Shown: positions 8,722-17,315 of the stretch, piece by piece
Position numbering within the stretch: position 1 is the stretch's first letter
Layout of the letters: each line of letters opens with the position of its first letter
From: Pseudomonadota bacterium
Lineage (GTDB): Bacteria; Pseudomonadota; Alphaproteobacteria; Rhizobiales; Rhizobiaceae
Direction: 5' to 3'
DNA length: 64,000 nucleotides
Assembly: GCA_023451735.1 (NCBI GenBank)
Contig: JAEXYH010000069.1
Location: 124,001 to 188,000, forward strand
Notes under the pieces: model-generated
Told to the model about the DNA's origin: nothing
The model's database searches: none
What the model saw: only the letters and a program-made list of their open reading frames with translations
Made by a program: the position numbers and the translations under genes

Positions 8722-10296
8722 ATGAGCCTCGTCAAGAAATTCGCAACCGTCGGCGGCGCGACGCTCGGCAGCCGCATCTTCGGTTTTGCCCGTGAAACCG
8801 CGATGGCTGCTGCGCTCGGCACCGGGCCGATGGCGGACGTGTTCTACGCGGCCTTCCGCTTCCCCAATCTGTTTCGCCGCCTGTTTGCCGAAGGTGCGTT
8901 CAACGCCGCCTTCGTGCCGCTCTTCTCGAAGGAGATCGAACAGAATGGCGTCGAAGGCGCCAAGCGCTTTTCGGAAGAGGTTTTCGGGGTGTTGTTTTCC
9001 GCGCTCCTGATCATCACAATCCTCATGGAACTTGCCATGCCATGGCTGGTGCGCTGGATCATTGCGCCCGGTTTTGCCGATGATGCGGAAAAGACCTCGC
9101 TCACCATCCGCATGGCCGCGGTCATGTTCCCCTATCTCATGTGCATGTCGCTGACGGCGATGATGAGCGGCATGCTGAACTCGCTGCATCATTTCTTCGC
9201 CGCAGCAATCGCCCCGGTCTTCCTCAACGTGGTGATGATCGCCGCACTGGTCTACGGCCTGTGGATCGGCGCCGAACCGGAGCAGATTGCCTGGTATCTC
9301 TCTTGGAGCGTGCTCGTTGCCGGGGTCCTGCAGCTTGCCGTCGTTTATGTCGGCGTGCGCCACGCCGGCATCAATATCGGCTTTCGCCGCCCGCGCATTA
9401 CGCCGAACGTCAGGCGGCTTCTGTGGCTGGCGGTCCCGGCGGCCATTACTGGCGGTGTCACCCAGATCAATCAGATCATCGGCCAGGCGATCGCCTCCGG
9501 AAAGGAAGGCGCGATCGCGGCGCTCCAATATGCTGACCGTATCTATCAGCTGCCGCTCGGCGTGGTGGGCGTGGCCGTGGGTGTCGTCCTGTTGCCGGAG
9601 CTGTCGCGGGCGCTGAAGGGCGGCAAGCTGGAGGAAGCGGCCGGCATCCAGAACCGCTCGATCGAATTCGTCCTGTTCCTCACGCTTCCCGCTGCCGTCG
9701 GGCTGTGGGTCCTGTCGGATGCGATCATCCGCGTGCTTTACGAGCGTGGCGCCTTTTCGGCCGAAAACACGACGGTCGTTGCCGGCATCCTGGCGATCTA
9801 CGGATTGGGCCTGCCCGGTTTCGTTCTCATCAAGGCGCTGCAACCGGGATTTTATGCACGAGAGGACACCAAGACGCCGATGCGCATCACCATGCTTGCC
9901 GTCGTGGTGAATTCAGCTCTGGCGATTTCGCTGTTTCCGATCCTCGCCGAGCGTGGCATCGCTACGGCGGAAGCGACGGCGGGATGGATCAATACGATAC
10001 TGCTGTTTGCCATTCTGGTTTGGCGCGGTGATCTCGTTTGGGAATGGCAATTGGCCAAGCGCACGGTTCTGCTGCTGGTCTCCGCGGGCGTGATGGCTGC
10101 GTCGCTGATCTATGCCTTGCCCTATGCCGGCTCATGGCTTGCGCCTGGCGCGCATCTACTGAGCCAGATCACAGCTCTGGGTACACTGATCGCGCTTGCC
10201 ATGGTGGTCTATTTCAGTATCGCCTTCCTGATCGGCGGTGCCGATCTCGGCATGATCCGCCGTAATATCAAGCGTAAGCCAAAAGCGTCGTCGTAA
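8722..10296 (+). CDS. murJ: lipid II flippase MurJ (MviN)
   Basis: MurJ moves lipid-linked peptidoglycan precursors across the inner membrane. The 524-residue protein is an MOP-superfamily exporter with about 14 membrane helices. The family signatures are at the N-terminus (TVGGATLGSRIFGFARE, then GPMADVFYAAFRFPNLFRRLFAEGAF) and in the middle (LQYADRIYQLPLGVVGVAVG and FYAREDTKTP). The tail is basic (RRNIKRKPKASS), as expected for a cytoplasmic C-terminus. The 13-base gap after glnD suggests co-transcription, an arrangement seen in other rhizobia. A palindromic repeat follows the stop and then a convergent gene. Confidence 0.97.
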   Translation: MSLVKKFATVGGATLGSRIFGFARETAMAAALGTGPMADVFYAAFRFPNLFRRLFAEGAFNAAFVPLFSKEIEQNGVEGAKRFSEEVFGVLFSALLIITILMELAMPWLVRWIIAPGFADDAEKTSLTIRMAAVMFPYLMCMSLTAMMSGMLNSLHHFFAAAIAPVFLNVVMIAALVYGLWIGAEPEQIAWYLSWSVLVAGVLQLAVVYVGVRHAGINIGFRRPRITPNVRRLLWLAVPAAITGGVTQINQIIGQAIASGKEGAIAALQYADRIYQLPLGVVGVAVGVVLLPELSRALKGGKLEEAAGIQNRSIEFVLFLTLPAAVGLWVLSDAIIRVLYERGAFSAENTTVVAGILAIYGLGLPGFVLIKALQPGFYAREDTKTPMRITMLAVVVNSALAISLFPILAERGIATAEATAGWINTILLFAILVWRGDLVWEWQLAKRTVLLLVSAGVMAASLIYALPYAGSWLAPGAHLLSQITALGTLIALAMVVYFSIAFLIGGADLGMIRRNIKRKPKASS

Positions 10297-10348
10297 ATCA
10301 ATTCCAGCAAGAGTGGAAACCGGTTTGCGTTGGGAATTGTATTGAAAC
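10297..10348 (+). repeat. RIME-like palindromic intergenic repeat, copy D
   Basis: The copy reads ATCAATTCCAGCAAGAGT, GGAAACCGGTTTGCGT, TGGGAATTGTATTGAAA. The outer CAATTCC pairs with GGAATTG. It begins at the murJ stop and fills most of the 82-bp gap before the convergent peptidase gene, where it could act as a shared transcription barrier. Confidence 0.85.
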
Positions 10349-10378
10349 AACAAGCAGGCGGCTATCGAGCAGCCTTGA

Positions 10379-10864
10379 TCAGGTGTCGCGGCCTTTGGCC
10401 TTGCGCTTCAGGTTTGCAAGGCTGCCCTTGCCCTTCTTGCCACAATGCGCCCAAGTGCGCTTCGGGCCGATATCGACATGTACGATCCCGTTGCAGTAAC
10501 GGCCGATACCGCCAATGCCGGGTGCATTGCGGGCTGCTGCCAGGATGCGTTTTTCCGAGACACCCGGCACGCGGATGTCTGCGGCGAAACAGCGGCTATG
10601 CTGTGACGTGCCCGAGCGAGGCCGATGACCGGAGGTCACCATCGGCTTCTTGCCGGTCTGCTTGGCGATATGGGCAAGGATGGCTTCCAGTTTTTCTGGA
10701 AAGCAGCCCGTGCGCACGCTCACACGCTGCACCGTGTAAAAGGCGGAGTAGTCGTGCTTGATTGCTGTACCGCGGCGTTTGTCGTTCTTGCCTGCTGCTT
10801 CGGCGTTTACGTTCATACTGAATGCCAAAAGGCAGGCCAGCGCGACGCGAGAAAAGATGCGCAT
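10379..10864 (-). CDS. secreted peptidase M15-type (D-Ala-D-Ala carboxypeptidase-like) protein
   Basis: The 161-residue protein starts with a signal peptide (MRIFSRVALACLLAFSMNVNAEA, cleavage near residue 24). The zinc-peptidase motif follows: SQHSRCFAAD supplies H89 and D96, and VHVD supplies H129. These match the SxHxxxxAxD ... HxD pattern of the peptidase M15 group (YcbK/DUF882 relatives), which act on peptidoglycan peptides. The Lys/Arg-rich tail (KKGKGSLANLKRKAKG) may help it bind the cell wall. It is convergent with murJ. Its upstream region is long and AT-rich. Substrate specificity cannot be told from sequence. Confidence 0.85.
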   Translation of the reverse strand: MRIFSRVALACLLAFSMNVNAEAAGKNDKRRGTAIKHDYSAFYTVQRVSVRTGCFPEKLEAILAHIAKQTGKKPMVTSGHRPRSGTSQHSRCFAADIRVPGVSEKRILAAARNAPGIGGIGRYCNGIVHVDIGPKRTWAHCGKKGKGSLANLKRKAKGRDT

Positions 10865-11232
10865 GGATGTCCCCTAGGAAAGACCAGTCGTCATGATGGT
10901 CGACTTCGTCGTATCGGGGTATTTCATTCTGAAAAGTGACATGAATAAGGTCGGATTTACCTCAAATTGAGATTAATGGACCATAAATCTTAATATCCGT
11001 TAACTAAGGCAAGATTTAGGTAGTGTTATATTAGGAAAGAAGACGCCAAATCTTCGTTATAAAACTGTTACATAAGGCTGAGCGGCCGCATTACCGGGAG
11101 CGCCGAACCTCTGGCGAATGAAACCCCTAAAAAATTTGGGGTCGGAGGGCGGAATTGGCATCAAATCCGGTCTTGCTATTGCCGAATGCAATGCCCTTGG
11201 CCAGATCATCGCAGTTAACCCCGGAGCCGTTA
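10865..11232. other. 368-bp divergent intergenic region, AT-rich
   Basis: This gap separates the leftward peptidase gene from the rightward VOC-fold gene and must hold both promoters. It is distinctly AT-rich from 10930 to 11070. Two TTAA-type half-site pairs (10973-10987 and 10990-11004) resemble the CtrA recognition pattern but neither is a perfect match. An in-frame extension of the VOC gene back to 11155 is possible but lacks support. No RNA gene was recognised. Confidence 0.5.
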
Positions 11233-11631
11233 ATGCCCGACCAGTCGCTTTTTCTCATTTCTCGCGTGGTTGATGACTACGATCGGGCCAAGGTCTTTTA
11301 CTGTGATGATCTTGGTTTTACCTGCATCGAAGACACGCCGCTTGGCGAGGGAAAACGATGGGTGGTCGTCAAGCCGAAGGGCAGCAATGGCGCAGCCTTG
11401 CTTCTGGCAGAGGCTGCCGATGAGCGGCAGCGTGCGGCGATCGGTAATCAGACTGGCGGTCGCGTCGGCTTTTTCCTGAAGACGGATGATTTTGCCCGCG
11501 ATCACGCAGCCATGCTCGCCCGTGGCGTGCGTTTCGCCGAGGAGCCGCGCCATGAAGCCTATGGTATCGTGGCCGTCTTTGCCGATCCCTACGGCAACAC
11601 CTGGGATTTGATTGAGCACACCACGCGCTGA
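11233..11631 (+). CDS. VOC-superfamily protein (glyoxalase/bleomycin-resistance-like)
   Basis: The 132-residue protein shows the paired beta-alpha-beta-beta-beta units of the vicinal oxygen chelate fold: FLISRVVDDYDRAKVFYCDDLGF at the start and FADPYGNTWDLIEH at the end, with GRVGFFLKTDDF in between. The closing DPYGNTWDLIE is typical of stand-alone VOC proteins of unknown substrate. The start at 11233 is chosen because the homology begins there; translation from an upstream start at 11155 would add 26 residues with no match to the fold. It stands alone, 145 bp before trpS. Function could be dioxygenase, lyase or binding protein. Confidence 0.85.
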   Translation: MPDQSLFLISRVVDDYDRAKVFYCDDLGFTCIEDTPLGEGKRWVVVKPKGSNGAALLLAEAADERQRAAIGNQTGGRVGFFLKTDDFARDHAAMLARGVRFAEEPRHEAYGIVAVFADPYGNTWDLIEHTTR

Positions 11632-11776
11632 GCTCTTGATTCTGCCCTGCCAGCCGTGCTTAGAGCGCGGCGTTAGCTACATGGCCCGCGGGGCGTGATT
11701 GCCGGAGACGTTCAAACCTTCCGGAGGCGCGCAACCTTGAGGCCTGAGGCCTTCCACCAGCCTGTTCGAGGACATC

Positions 11777-12841
11777 ATGAACACCTTCAAGCCGCTCGTT
11801 TTCTCCGGCGTTCAGCCGACCGGCAATCTTCATCTCGGCAATTATCTCGGCGCGATCCGCAAGTTCGTGGCGCTGCAGGAAAACAACGACTGCATCTACT
11901 GCGTCGTCGACCTGCATGCGATCACCGCCCAGCTCGTGCATGACGACCTGCGTGGCCAGATCCGTTCGATCGCCGCAGCTTTCATCGCCTCGGGCATCGA
12001 TCCGGTGAAGCATATCGTCTTCAACCAGTCGGCCGTGCCGCAGCATGCCGAACTTGCCTGGGTGTTCAACTGCGTGGCTCGTATCGGCTGGATGAACCGC
12101 ATGACGCAGTTCAAGGACAAGGCCGGCAAGGACCGCGAAAACGCCTCGCTTGGCCTGCTCGCCTATCCGAGCCTGATGGCAGCTGACATCCTTGTATACC
12201 GCGCCACGCATGTTCCGGTTGGTGACGACCAGAAGCAGCATCTGGAGCTTGCCCGCGATATCGCCCAGAAGTTCAACATCGACTTCCAGGACAAGATCCG
12301 CGCGACCGGTACCGGCGTCGACATGGTCGTCGGAGAAGAGCCGATTCACGGATATTTCCCGTTGGTCGAGCCGCTGATCGACGGCCCGGCGCCGCGCGTC
12401 ATGTCGCTGCGTGACGGCACCAAGAAGATGTCGAAGTCCGATCCGTCCGATCTGTCGCGCATCAACCTGACGGATGATGCCGACGAGATCGCCAAGAAAA
12501 TCCGCAAGGCCAAGACCGACCCGGAAGGCCTGCCGAGCGAAATCGAAGGCCTGGCCGGTCGTCCGGAGGCCGACAATCTCGTCGGCATCTATGCAGCGCT
12601 TGCCGACAGGACCAAGGCCGACGTGCTGGCCGAATTCGGCGGCCAGCAATTCTCCGTCTTCAAGCCGGCGCTTGCCGAACTGGCGGTCGAGGTGCTCGCG
12701 CCGATCGGTGCCGAGATGCGCCGCCTGCTCGACGACACGACGCATATCGACGCAATCCTCAAGGATGGCGGCGAGCGCGCTGGCGCACGTGCCCAGAAAG
12801 TCATGGGCGAAGTCTTCGACATCATCGGTTTCCTGCGCTGA
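11777..12841 (+). CDS. trpS: tryptophanyl-tRNA synthetase
   Basis: TrpS charges tRNA-Trp. The 354-residue length fits the bacterial class Ic enzyme. The HIGH-like signature appears as PTGNLHLGNYLGA near residues 15-27, and the KMSKS loop as KKMSKSDPSD near 215. WVFNCVARIGWMNRMTQFKDK matches the tryptophan-binding region. A GAGG Shine-Dalgarno sequence lies 8 bases before the ATG. An intrinsic terminator follows the stop. In rhizobia trpS commonly follows murJ, with small insertions between them as here. Confidence 0.97.
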   Translation: MNTFKPLVFSGVQPTGNLHLGNYLGAIRKFVALQENNDCIYCVVDLHAITAQLVHDDLRGQIRSIAAAFIASGIDPVKHIVFNQSAVPQHAELAWVFNCVARIGWMNRMTQFKDKAGKDRENASLGLLAYPSLMAADILVYRATHVPVGDDQKQHLELARDIAQKFNIDFQDKIRATGTGVDMVVGEEPIHGYFPLVEPLIDGPAPRVMSLRDGTKKMSKSDPSDLSRINLTDDADEIAKKIRKAKTDPEGLPSEIEGLAGRPEADNLVGIYAALADRTKADVLAEFGGQQFSVFKPALAELAVEVLAPIGAEMRRLLDDTTHIDAILKDGGERAGARAQKVMGEVFDIIGFLR

Positions 12842-12864
12842 TTTTCAGCACAGACAAATGCAGC

Positions 12865-12894
12865 AACCCGCCGCCACAAGCGGCGGGTTTTCAT
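12865..12894 (+). terminator. intrinsic terminator after trpS
   Basis: CCCGCCGC (12867-12874) pairs perfectly with GCGGCGGG (12880-12887) around a CACAA loop, flanked by AA and TTTT, followed by CATTTT. It begins 24 bases after the trpS stop. Confidence 0.9.
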
Positions 12895-12962
12895 TTTCGC
12901 GGGTTGGTATAAGGTCCGCGACAACACCGCCTCGGCGGTTGATCCGGGGGAAAGGGGGCTTC

Positions 12963-13454
12963 ATGGTTTCCAAGAGACTTTCGCGGCTTGAGGGTCATCG
13001 GCGCAAGTTCATGGCGGTCATCGACGGCACGCCGGAATGCGAAAAGGCGGTCCATTATGCCGGACGCCGCGCCAAGAATACCAATGGCGGTCTGGTGCTC
13101 CTCTATGTCATTCCCGAGGGCGATTTTCAGCAGTGGCTCGGTGTCGAGCAGATCATGCGTGCCGAGGCGATGGAGGAGGCGGAGGCCATCATGGCCAAGG
13201 CTGCCCATCGGGTGCGTGAGACGATCGGGATCGATCCCGAGATCGTGATTCGCGAGGGCAGTGCACCCGAGCAGATCAACGGACTGGTCGAGGAAGATCG
13301 GGATATTGCGATCCTCGTGCTTGCTGCCGGTTCCGCCAAGGAAGGGCCGGGGCCGCTGGTTTCGGCAGTTGCAGGTCGGGGGGCGGCTTTCCCCATCCCA
13401 GTGACCGTTCTGCCCGACACCCTGTCTGACGAGGAAATCGACTCGCTGGCGTGA
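12963..13454 (+). CDS. universal stress protein (UspA family)
   Basis: The 163-residue protein has the Usp fold: KFMAVIDGTPECEKAVHYAGRRAK at the start, VLLYVIPEGDFQQW in the second strand region, and ILVLAAGSAKEGPGPLVSAVAGR near the end, which resembles the nucleotide-binding G-x2-G-x9-G-S/T loop in modified form. The C-terminus FPIPVTVLPDTLSDEEIDSLA is usual for the rhizobial proteins. Usp proteins bind ATP or AMP and help survival under stress. The gene lies between trpS, which has its own terminator, and the nfu gene. A GGGGG-rich site lies before the ATG. Confidence 0.88.
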   Translation: MVSKRLSRLEGHRRKFMAVIDGTPECEKAVHYAGRRAKNTNGGLVLLYVIPEGDFQQWLGVEQIMRAEAMEEAEAIMAKAAHRVRETIGIDPEIVIREGSAPEQINGLVEEDRDIAILVLAAGSAKEGPGPLVSAVAGRGAAFPIPVTVLPDTLSDEEIDSLA

Positions 13455-13565
13455 TCCCTATTGACCATAAGCGGACAAAGGCGCACTTGAACGCAAAGCT
13501 GAGAATGTTTATCTTCTTTGGAAGAATTCTAAATTGAGCGCCGCTTGTCGGCCAGGAGCAAGCCC

Positions 13566-14132
13566 ATGTTCATTCAAACGGAAGCCACGCCGAACCCGGC
13601 GACCTTGAAGTTCCTTCCCGGCAAAGTGGTCATGGAGAAGGGCACCGCTGAATTTCGCAATGAAGCCGAGGCCAATGCCTCTCCTCTGGCCGCTCGCCTC
13701 TTCAATGTTCCAGGCGTCACCGGCGTCTATTTCGGTTACGACTTCATCACCGTCACCAAGTCCGATTCCGAGTGGCAGCACCTGAAGCCTGCCATTCTCG
13801 GCTCGATCATGGAGCATTTCATGTCCGGACAGCCGGTCATGGGTGGTGGTTCCACGATGGCGGAAGATCTCGACGAAGAAGGCGAATTCTTCGACGAAGG
13901 CGACGAGACGCTGGTCGCGACCATCAAGGAGCTGCTGGAGACGCGTGTTCGCCCGGCTGTGGCGCAGGATGGCGGCGACATCACCTTCAAGGGGTTCAAG
14001 GACGGCACTGTCTACCTGAACATGAAGGGTGCCTGCTCCGGCTGCCCGTCTTCCACGGCAACCCTGAAGCATGGCGTGCAGAACCTGCTCAAGCACTTCG
14101 TTCCCGAAGTGCAGGCGGTTGAGGCTCTCTGA
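13566..14132 (+). CDS. NifU-like Fe-S scaffold/carrier protein (Nfu type)
   Basis: The 188-residue protein has an N-terminal Nfu domain (MFIQTEATPNPATLKFLPG) and a C-terminal NifU domain ending in GACSGCPSSTATLKHGV, whose CxxC binds a bridging [4Fe-4S] cluster. Such proteins pass clusters to apo-enzymes; MiaB, encoded 3.4 kb downstream, is one plausible client. AGGAG lies 7 bases before the ATG at 13566, which favours it over an upstream TTG. The neighbour is tsaB, 18 bases downstream. Confidence 0.95.
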   Translation: MFIQTEATPNPATLKFLPGKVVMEKGTAEFRNEAEANASPLAARLFNVPGVTGVYFGYDFITVTKSDSEWQHLKPAILGSIMEHFMSGQPVMGGGSTMAEDLDEEGEFFDEGDETLVATIKELLETRVRPAVAQDGGDITFKGFKDGTVYLNMKGACSGCPSSTATLKHGVQNLLKHFVPEVQAVEAL

Positions 14133-14150
14133 TACCCGCAAGACCTGTTC

Positions 14151-14789
14151 ATGATCGTTCTCGCTATCGACACTGCAGGCATTGATTGTTCTGCGGCGGT
14201 TCTCGACAGTTCCGCCGGCACGTTGCTGTCCACTGTTTCAGAAGAAATCGGCAAGGGGCATGCTGAACGCCTGATGGCCGTTATCGACCAGGCGCTCGAC
14301 GAAGCTGGTATCGAACTTCATTCTGTCGGCAAGATTGCCGTGGTGATCGGCCCTGGCTCCTTCACCGGCATCCGCGTTGGTGTTGCCGCGGCCCGCGGAC
14401 TGGCGCTTTCGCTTGGCATCGATTGTGTCGGTGTGTCGACGCTGGAAACACTGGCCGCATCCCATCGGGCGGTCAGCCGTTCCGAAAAGCCGGTTCTCGT
14501 TGCCATGGATGCCAAGCGCGAGGAAATTTATGCGCAGGCCTTCGGGACGGATGGTTTTCCACTGAATGAGCCTGCGGCCCTGTCCGCAGACGATGTGGAC
14601 AAGCTGGCTGCTTCACTGTCGGCGGAGCTGACGGGCTCCTGGGTCGCGAAGGCCGGCGATCGTTTCGATATCGGCATGGTCGCGCGGATCGGCGCCCGAA
14701 AGAATGCCGCCGGAACCCGGCCGAAACCGCTTTATCTTCGTGGTCCCGATGCGAAACCCCAATTGGGTTTTGCACTGGCGAGAGCATAA
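14151..14789 (+). CDS. tsaB: tRNA t6A37 threonylcarbamoyltransferase subunit TsaB
   Basis: TsaB is the partner of TsaD in making threonylcarbamoyl-adenosine at position 37 of ANN-decoding tRNAs. The 212-residue product opens with MIVLAIDTAGIDCSAAVLD and carries the family motif VVIGPGSFTGIRVGVAAARGLAL near residues 63-85. The C-terminal part is shorter and less conserved, as is normal. It follows nfu by 18 bases and precedes rimI by 4 bases. The tsaB-rimI pair is widespread in bacteria. Confidence 0.96.
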   Translation: MIVLAIDTAGIDCSAAVLDSSAGTLLSTVSEEIGKGHAERLMAVIDQALDEAGIELHSVGKIAVVIGPGSFTGIRVGVAAARGLALSLGIDCVGVSTLETLAASHRAVSRSEKPVLVAMDAKREEIYAQAFGTDGFPLNEPAALSADDVDKLAASLSAELTGSWVAKAGDRFDIGMVARIGARKNAAGTRPKPLYLRGPDAKPQLGFALARA

Positions 14790-14793
14790 GCCG

Positions 14794-15288
14794 ATGTTCG
14801 ATGAATACCTGAGCTGGAAGCCATTTTTCGAGGTCGTGCCGATCGAGGATGAAGATTGCCGCGAGATCTCGGAACTGCATGGCTTGCGCTTCCCGCGCCA
14901 GTGGAGCGACGGTGAGTTCCAGAACCTGCTTCTGCAGCCGAACGTTTTCGGTTTCGTCGCGCGCCAGACCAACGCTTTCTTTTCCAAGCCGTTAGGCGGT
15001 TTTGTCCTCAGCCGTGAGGCAGGCGGCGAAGCGGAGATTCTGACGGTTGCGGTATCGGAGAAATTCGGCCGACAGGGCCTCGGCTGGCGCCTGATGCAGG
15101 CGGCCGTCCGTGAAGCGATTTCGCGCGGCGCCGACAGCATGTTTCTCGAGGTCGAAGCCGAAAATCGTGCCGCCGTCGGGCTCTATGGCAAGCTTGGTTT
15201 TGCCAAGGTGGCCGAGAGGCCGGCATATTACCTGGGCGCGGATGGCCGTCGGACTGCAGCGCTTGTCATGAGCCGCGATCTTCGCTAG
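14794..15288 (+). CDS. rimI: ribosomal-protein-alanine N-acetyltransferase RimI-like (GNAT)
   Basis: The 164-residue GNAT protein has the acetyl-CoA loop in EKFGRQGLGWRLMQAAVREA (motif A, R/Q-x-x-G-x-G/A) and the C-terminal AAVGLYGKLGFAKVAERPAYY usual for RimI. RimI acetylates the N-terminus of ribosomal protein S18. The start at 14794 is four bases after the tsaB stop and gives the family length; a start at 14704 would overlap tsaB heavily and add 30 unrelated residues. Position between tsaB and fur supports the assignment. Substrate may be broader than S18. Confidence 0.9.
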   Translation: MFDEYLSWKPFFEVVPIEDEDCREISELHGLRFPRQWSDGEFQNLLLQPNVFGFVARQTNAFFSKPLGGFVLSREAGGEAEILTVAVSEKFGRQGLGWRLMQAAVREAISRGADSMFLEVEAENRAAVGLYGKLGFAKVAERPAYYLGADGRRTAALVMSRDLR

Positions 15289-15327
15289 TCCCTCAGCATA
15301 CGTGAATATTTCGAAGGCCAGAACGTC

Positions 15328-15756
15328 ATGACAGACCTTTCCAAGACACTGGAAGAGTTGTGTGCCGAAAAGGGCATGCGCATGACGGATCAGCGCCGGG
15401 TCATCGCCCGTATTCTGCAGGATTCCGACGATCATCCGGATGTCGAGGAGCTTTATCGCCGCTCCTCCAAGGTTGACCCGCGCATCTCTATTTCGACGGT
15501 CTATCGAACGGTCAAGCTGTTCGAAGACGAGGGAATCATTGAACGTCACGATTTTCGTGACGGCCGCTCGCGTTATGAAACGGTGCCGGAAGAGCATCAC
15601 GATCATATGATCGATCTGAACACCGGCAATGTCATCGAGTTCCAGTCCGCCGAGATCGAAGCCCTGCAGGAGCGTATCGCCCGTGAGCTTGGCTTCCGGC
15701 TGGTCGGCCACCGGCTCGAGCTTTACGGCATCCCGCTCGACAAGAACGATGATTGA
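15328..15756 (+). CDS. fur: Fur-family metalloregulator (Fur/Mur)
   Basis: The 142-residue protein has the winged-helix DNA-binding half (MRMTDQRRVIARILQ, then ISISTVYRTVKLFEDEGII) and the dimer/metal half with HHDHMID at residues 90-96. The C-terminal CxxC pairs of classical zinc-structured Fur are missing; the protein ends DKNDD. That matches the rhizobial Mur group, which senses manganese and represses Mn uptake, although the Agrobacterium member also affects iron control. It stands between rimI and plsC; plsC begins 24 bases after its stop. Confidence 0.93.
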   Translation: MTDLSKTLEELCAEKGMRMTDQRRVIARILQDSDDHPDVEELYRRSSKVDPRISISTVYRTVKLFEDEGIIERHDFRDGRSRYETVPEEHHDHMIDLNTGNVIEFQSAEIEALQERIARELGFRLVGHRLELYGIPLDKNDD

Positions 15757-15779
15757 GTGGAACCCGTAAGGATACCCCA

Positions 15780-16583
15780 GTGATCACCTCCATCCGGATC
15801 GGCCTTGTTGTCGTCTGTCTCGTGATCGTCACGCTGGTGCTGCTTCCGTTTCAGCTCGTGGGTCTCGCCTTCGACTGGAAGATCCGTCGTCATGTACCGC
15901 GCTTGTGGCATCGTTCTGCCTGCTGGCTGCTTGGTATCCGTATCAACGTTCACGGCCATCTGGAGCGTCGCCGACCGCTGATGCTCGCATCGAATCATGC
16001 TTCCTGGAAGGATATTCTCGTCCTCGGGGCGGTGGCCGATGTCGTCTACATCGCCAAGGCCGAGGTCGCCAACTGGCCGGTCTTCGGCATTCTCGCCAGG
16101 CTGCAGAAGACCATTTTTGTCGTGCGGGAAGAGAAGCGCCGCACCGGTGAACAGGTCAACGAGATCGCCGCACGCATGAATGCTGGCGAGATCGTCGTGC
16201 TTTTCCCCGAAGGCACGACGTCGGACGGCAACAGGCTGCTGGAGGTGAAATCTTCGCTGTTTGGGGCCGCTGCTGCGGCAGTGCCTCACACGCCTGATGG
16301 CGTTGTGCACGTTCAGCCGGTCTCGATCGCCTATACCCGCGTCCACGGGATGGCGATGGGAAGGTTCCACCGCCCGCTTGCGGCATGGCCGGGCGATATC
16401 GAGTTGATGCCGCATCTCATGGGCGTGCTGAAGGAAGGTGCGCTCGATGTGGATGTGGCTTTCGGCGACACGGTCGATTTTCGCACCGGCGACAATCGCA
16501 AGCATCTGAGCCAGAATATCACCGCCCAGCTCCGTCGCATGCTGATCCGGCATTTGCGGCAGAGGGAATATGATGCGGGGTGA
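15780..16583 (+). CDS. plsC: 1-acyl-sn-glycerol-3-phosphate acyltransferase PlsC
   Basis: PlsC adds the second acyl chain to make phosphatidic acid at the inner membrane. An N-terminal membrane segment (RIGLVVVCLVIVTLVLLPFQ) precedes the catalytic NHASWKD block, where H73 and D78 form the HX4D motif. The acceptor-binding FPEGTTSDG follows. GTG at 15780 is chosen because AAGGA lies 7 bases upstream and the homology begins there; a TTG at 15753 overlapping the fur stop would add nine residues. The length of 267 residues is usual. A repeat-rich gap of 936 bp follows. Confidence 0.94.
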   Translation: MITSIRIGLVVVCLVIVTLVLLPFQLVGLAFDWKIRRHVPRLWHRSACWLLGIRINVHGHLERRRPLMLASNHASWKDILVLGAVADVVYIAKAEVANWPVFGILARLQKTIFVVREEKRRTGEQVNEIAARMNAGEIVVLFPEGTTSDGNRLLEVKSSLFGAAAAAVPHTPDGVVHVQPVSIAYTRVHGMAMGRFHRPLAAWPGDIELMPHLMGVLKEGALDVDVAFGDTVDFRTGDNRKHLSQNITAQLRRMLIRHLRQREYDAG

Positions 16584-16740
16584 GTGCCGTGTTTCACGCA
16601 CGTCTCTCGCATGCAGACAGGCGGTTGCGCCAACCGGGGAAGCGATTGCAGGTGTGTGTTTGGATCCTTGGAGGGCACACACCAATCCCGCCCCCGCGCA
16701 GCACGCTGCCGTGGTTGTCAAAGATCATTCCGGAGAAGCA

Positions 16741-16793
16741 CACGCATATGCGGAACCTCTATGGAATTTAAAATGCGGCTCCGCATATGCGTG
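16741..16793. repeat. 14-bp perfect inverted repeat with 25-base loop
   Basis: CACGCATATGCGGA at 16741-16754 is the exact reverse complement of TCCGCATATGCGTG at 16780-16793. The arms hold the palindrome GCATATGC. No other copy was seen in the window. It could be a transcript hairpin or an element end. Confidence 0.8.
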
Positions 16794-17182
16794 GCCCTCG
16801 GCGTTTTCTCGGGACTTCCGGTCCCTACAGGTGATCCTCTCGCCTCGCTGCATGTGGTTTCCCACACTTGGACGGCTCAACCGAACCCGGCATGGCTGTC
16901 AGGGGGAGGCTTGATAGGAGAGCTGAGGTTTTGACGCCATCCCCTCCATGATTCACCCCTTCCGTTCTTGCCGCACGTTACGGTTAAAACGAAAGCGCCG
17001 GCTCCCACCTGCCCGCGAACGTCTCGCGAAACACTCCGGCGATGGAGGCAGGGGGATTGTAGACATGGGTTGGGAAAGCGGGGATGAAGTTTGGTGTAAG
17101 GGATTGTTTTTGTTTGAGGGGAGGCGTGACTTCGTCCCCATGGTAATGAGCTTGCTGATGGAAAATTGGGAAGCTTGTGCTT

Positions 17183-17210
17183 GGATCCTCGGGTCAAGCC
17201 CGAGGATGAC
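17183..17210 (+). repeat. REP-like hairpin repeat, full copy
   Basis: GGATCCTCGGGTCAAG is followed by CCCGAGGATGAC. CCTCGGG pairs with CCCGAGG. This unit is familiar as a dispersed repeat in Rhizobiales genomes. A shortened copy lies in opposite orientation at 17294. Confidence 0.75.
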
Positions 17211-17249
17211 CAAGGAGAGGTGGAGTCAAGCTGCCACAAGCAACGAAAC

Positions 17250-17265
17250 GACGCGACGTCGCGTC
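17250..17265. repeat. perfect 16-bp palindrome
   Basis: GACGCGACGTCGCGTC equals its own reverse complement. It lies between the two REP-like copies. It could be a dimeric-protein binding site or the junction of an inserted element. Confidence 0.7.
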
Positions 17266-17293
17266 AGGCACCGGCTCGCACCCCCTCAGCTCC

Positions 17294-17315
17294 GTCATCC
17301 TCGGGCCGAGGATCC
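17294..17315 (-). repeat. REP-like hairpin repeat, shortened inverted copy
   Basis: GTCATCCTCGGG followed by CCGAGGATCC is the reverse complement of the unit at 17183-17210 with six central bases missing. The two copies form an inverted pair around 83 bp. Confidence 0.75.

Noticed and set aside
16877..17239. Minus-strand open frame of about 120 codons in the plsC-miaB gap
   Set aside because: It is built from REP-like repeat sequence, has no family resemblance and no clear ribosome binding site.
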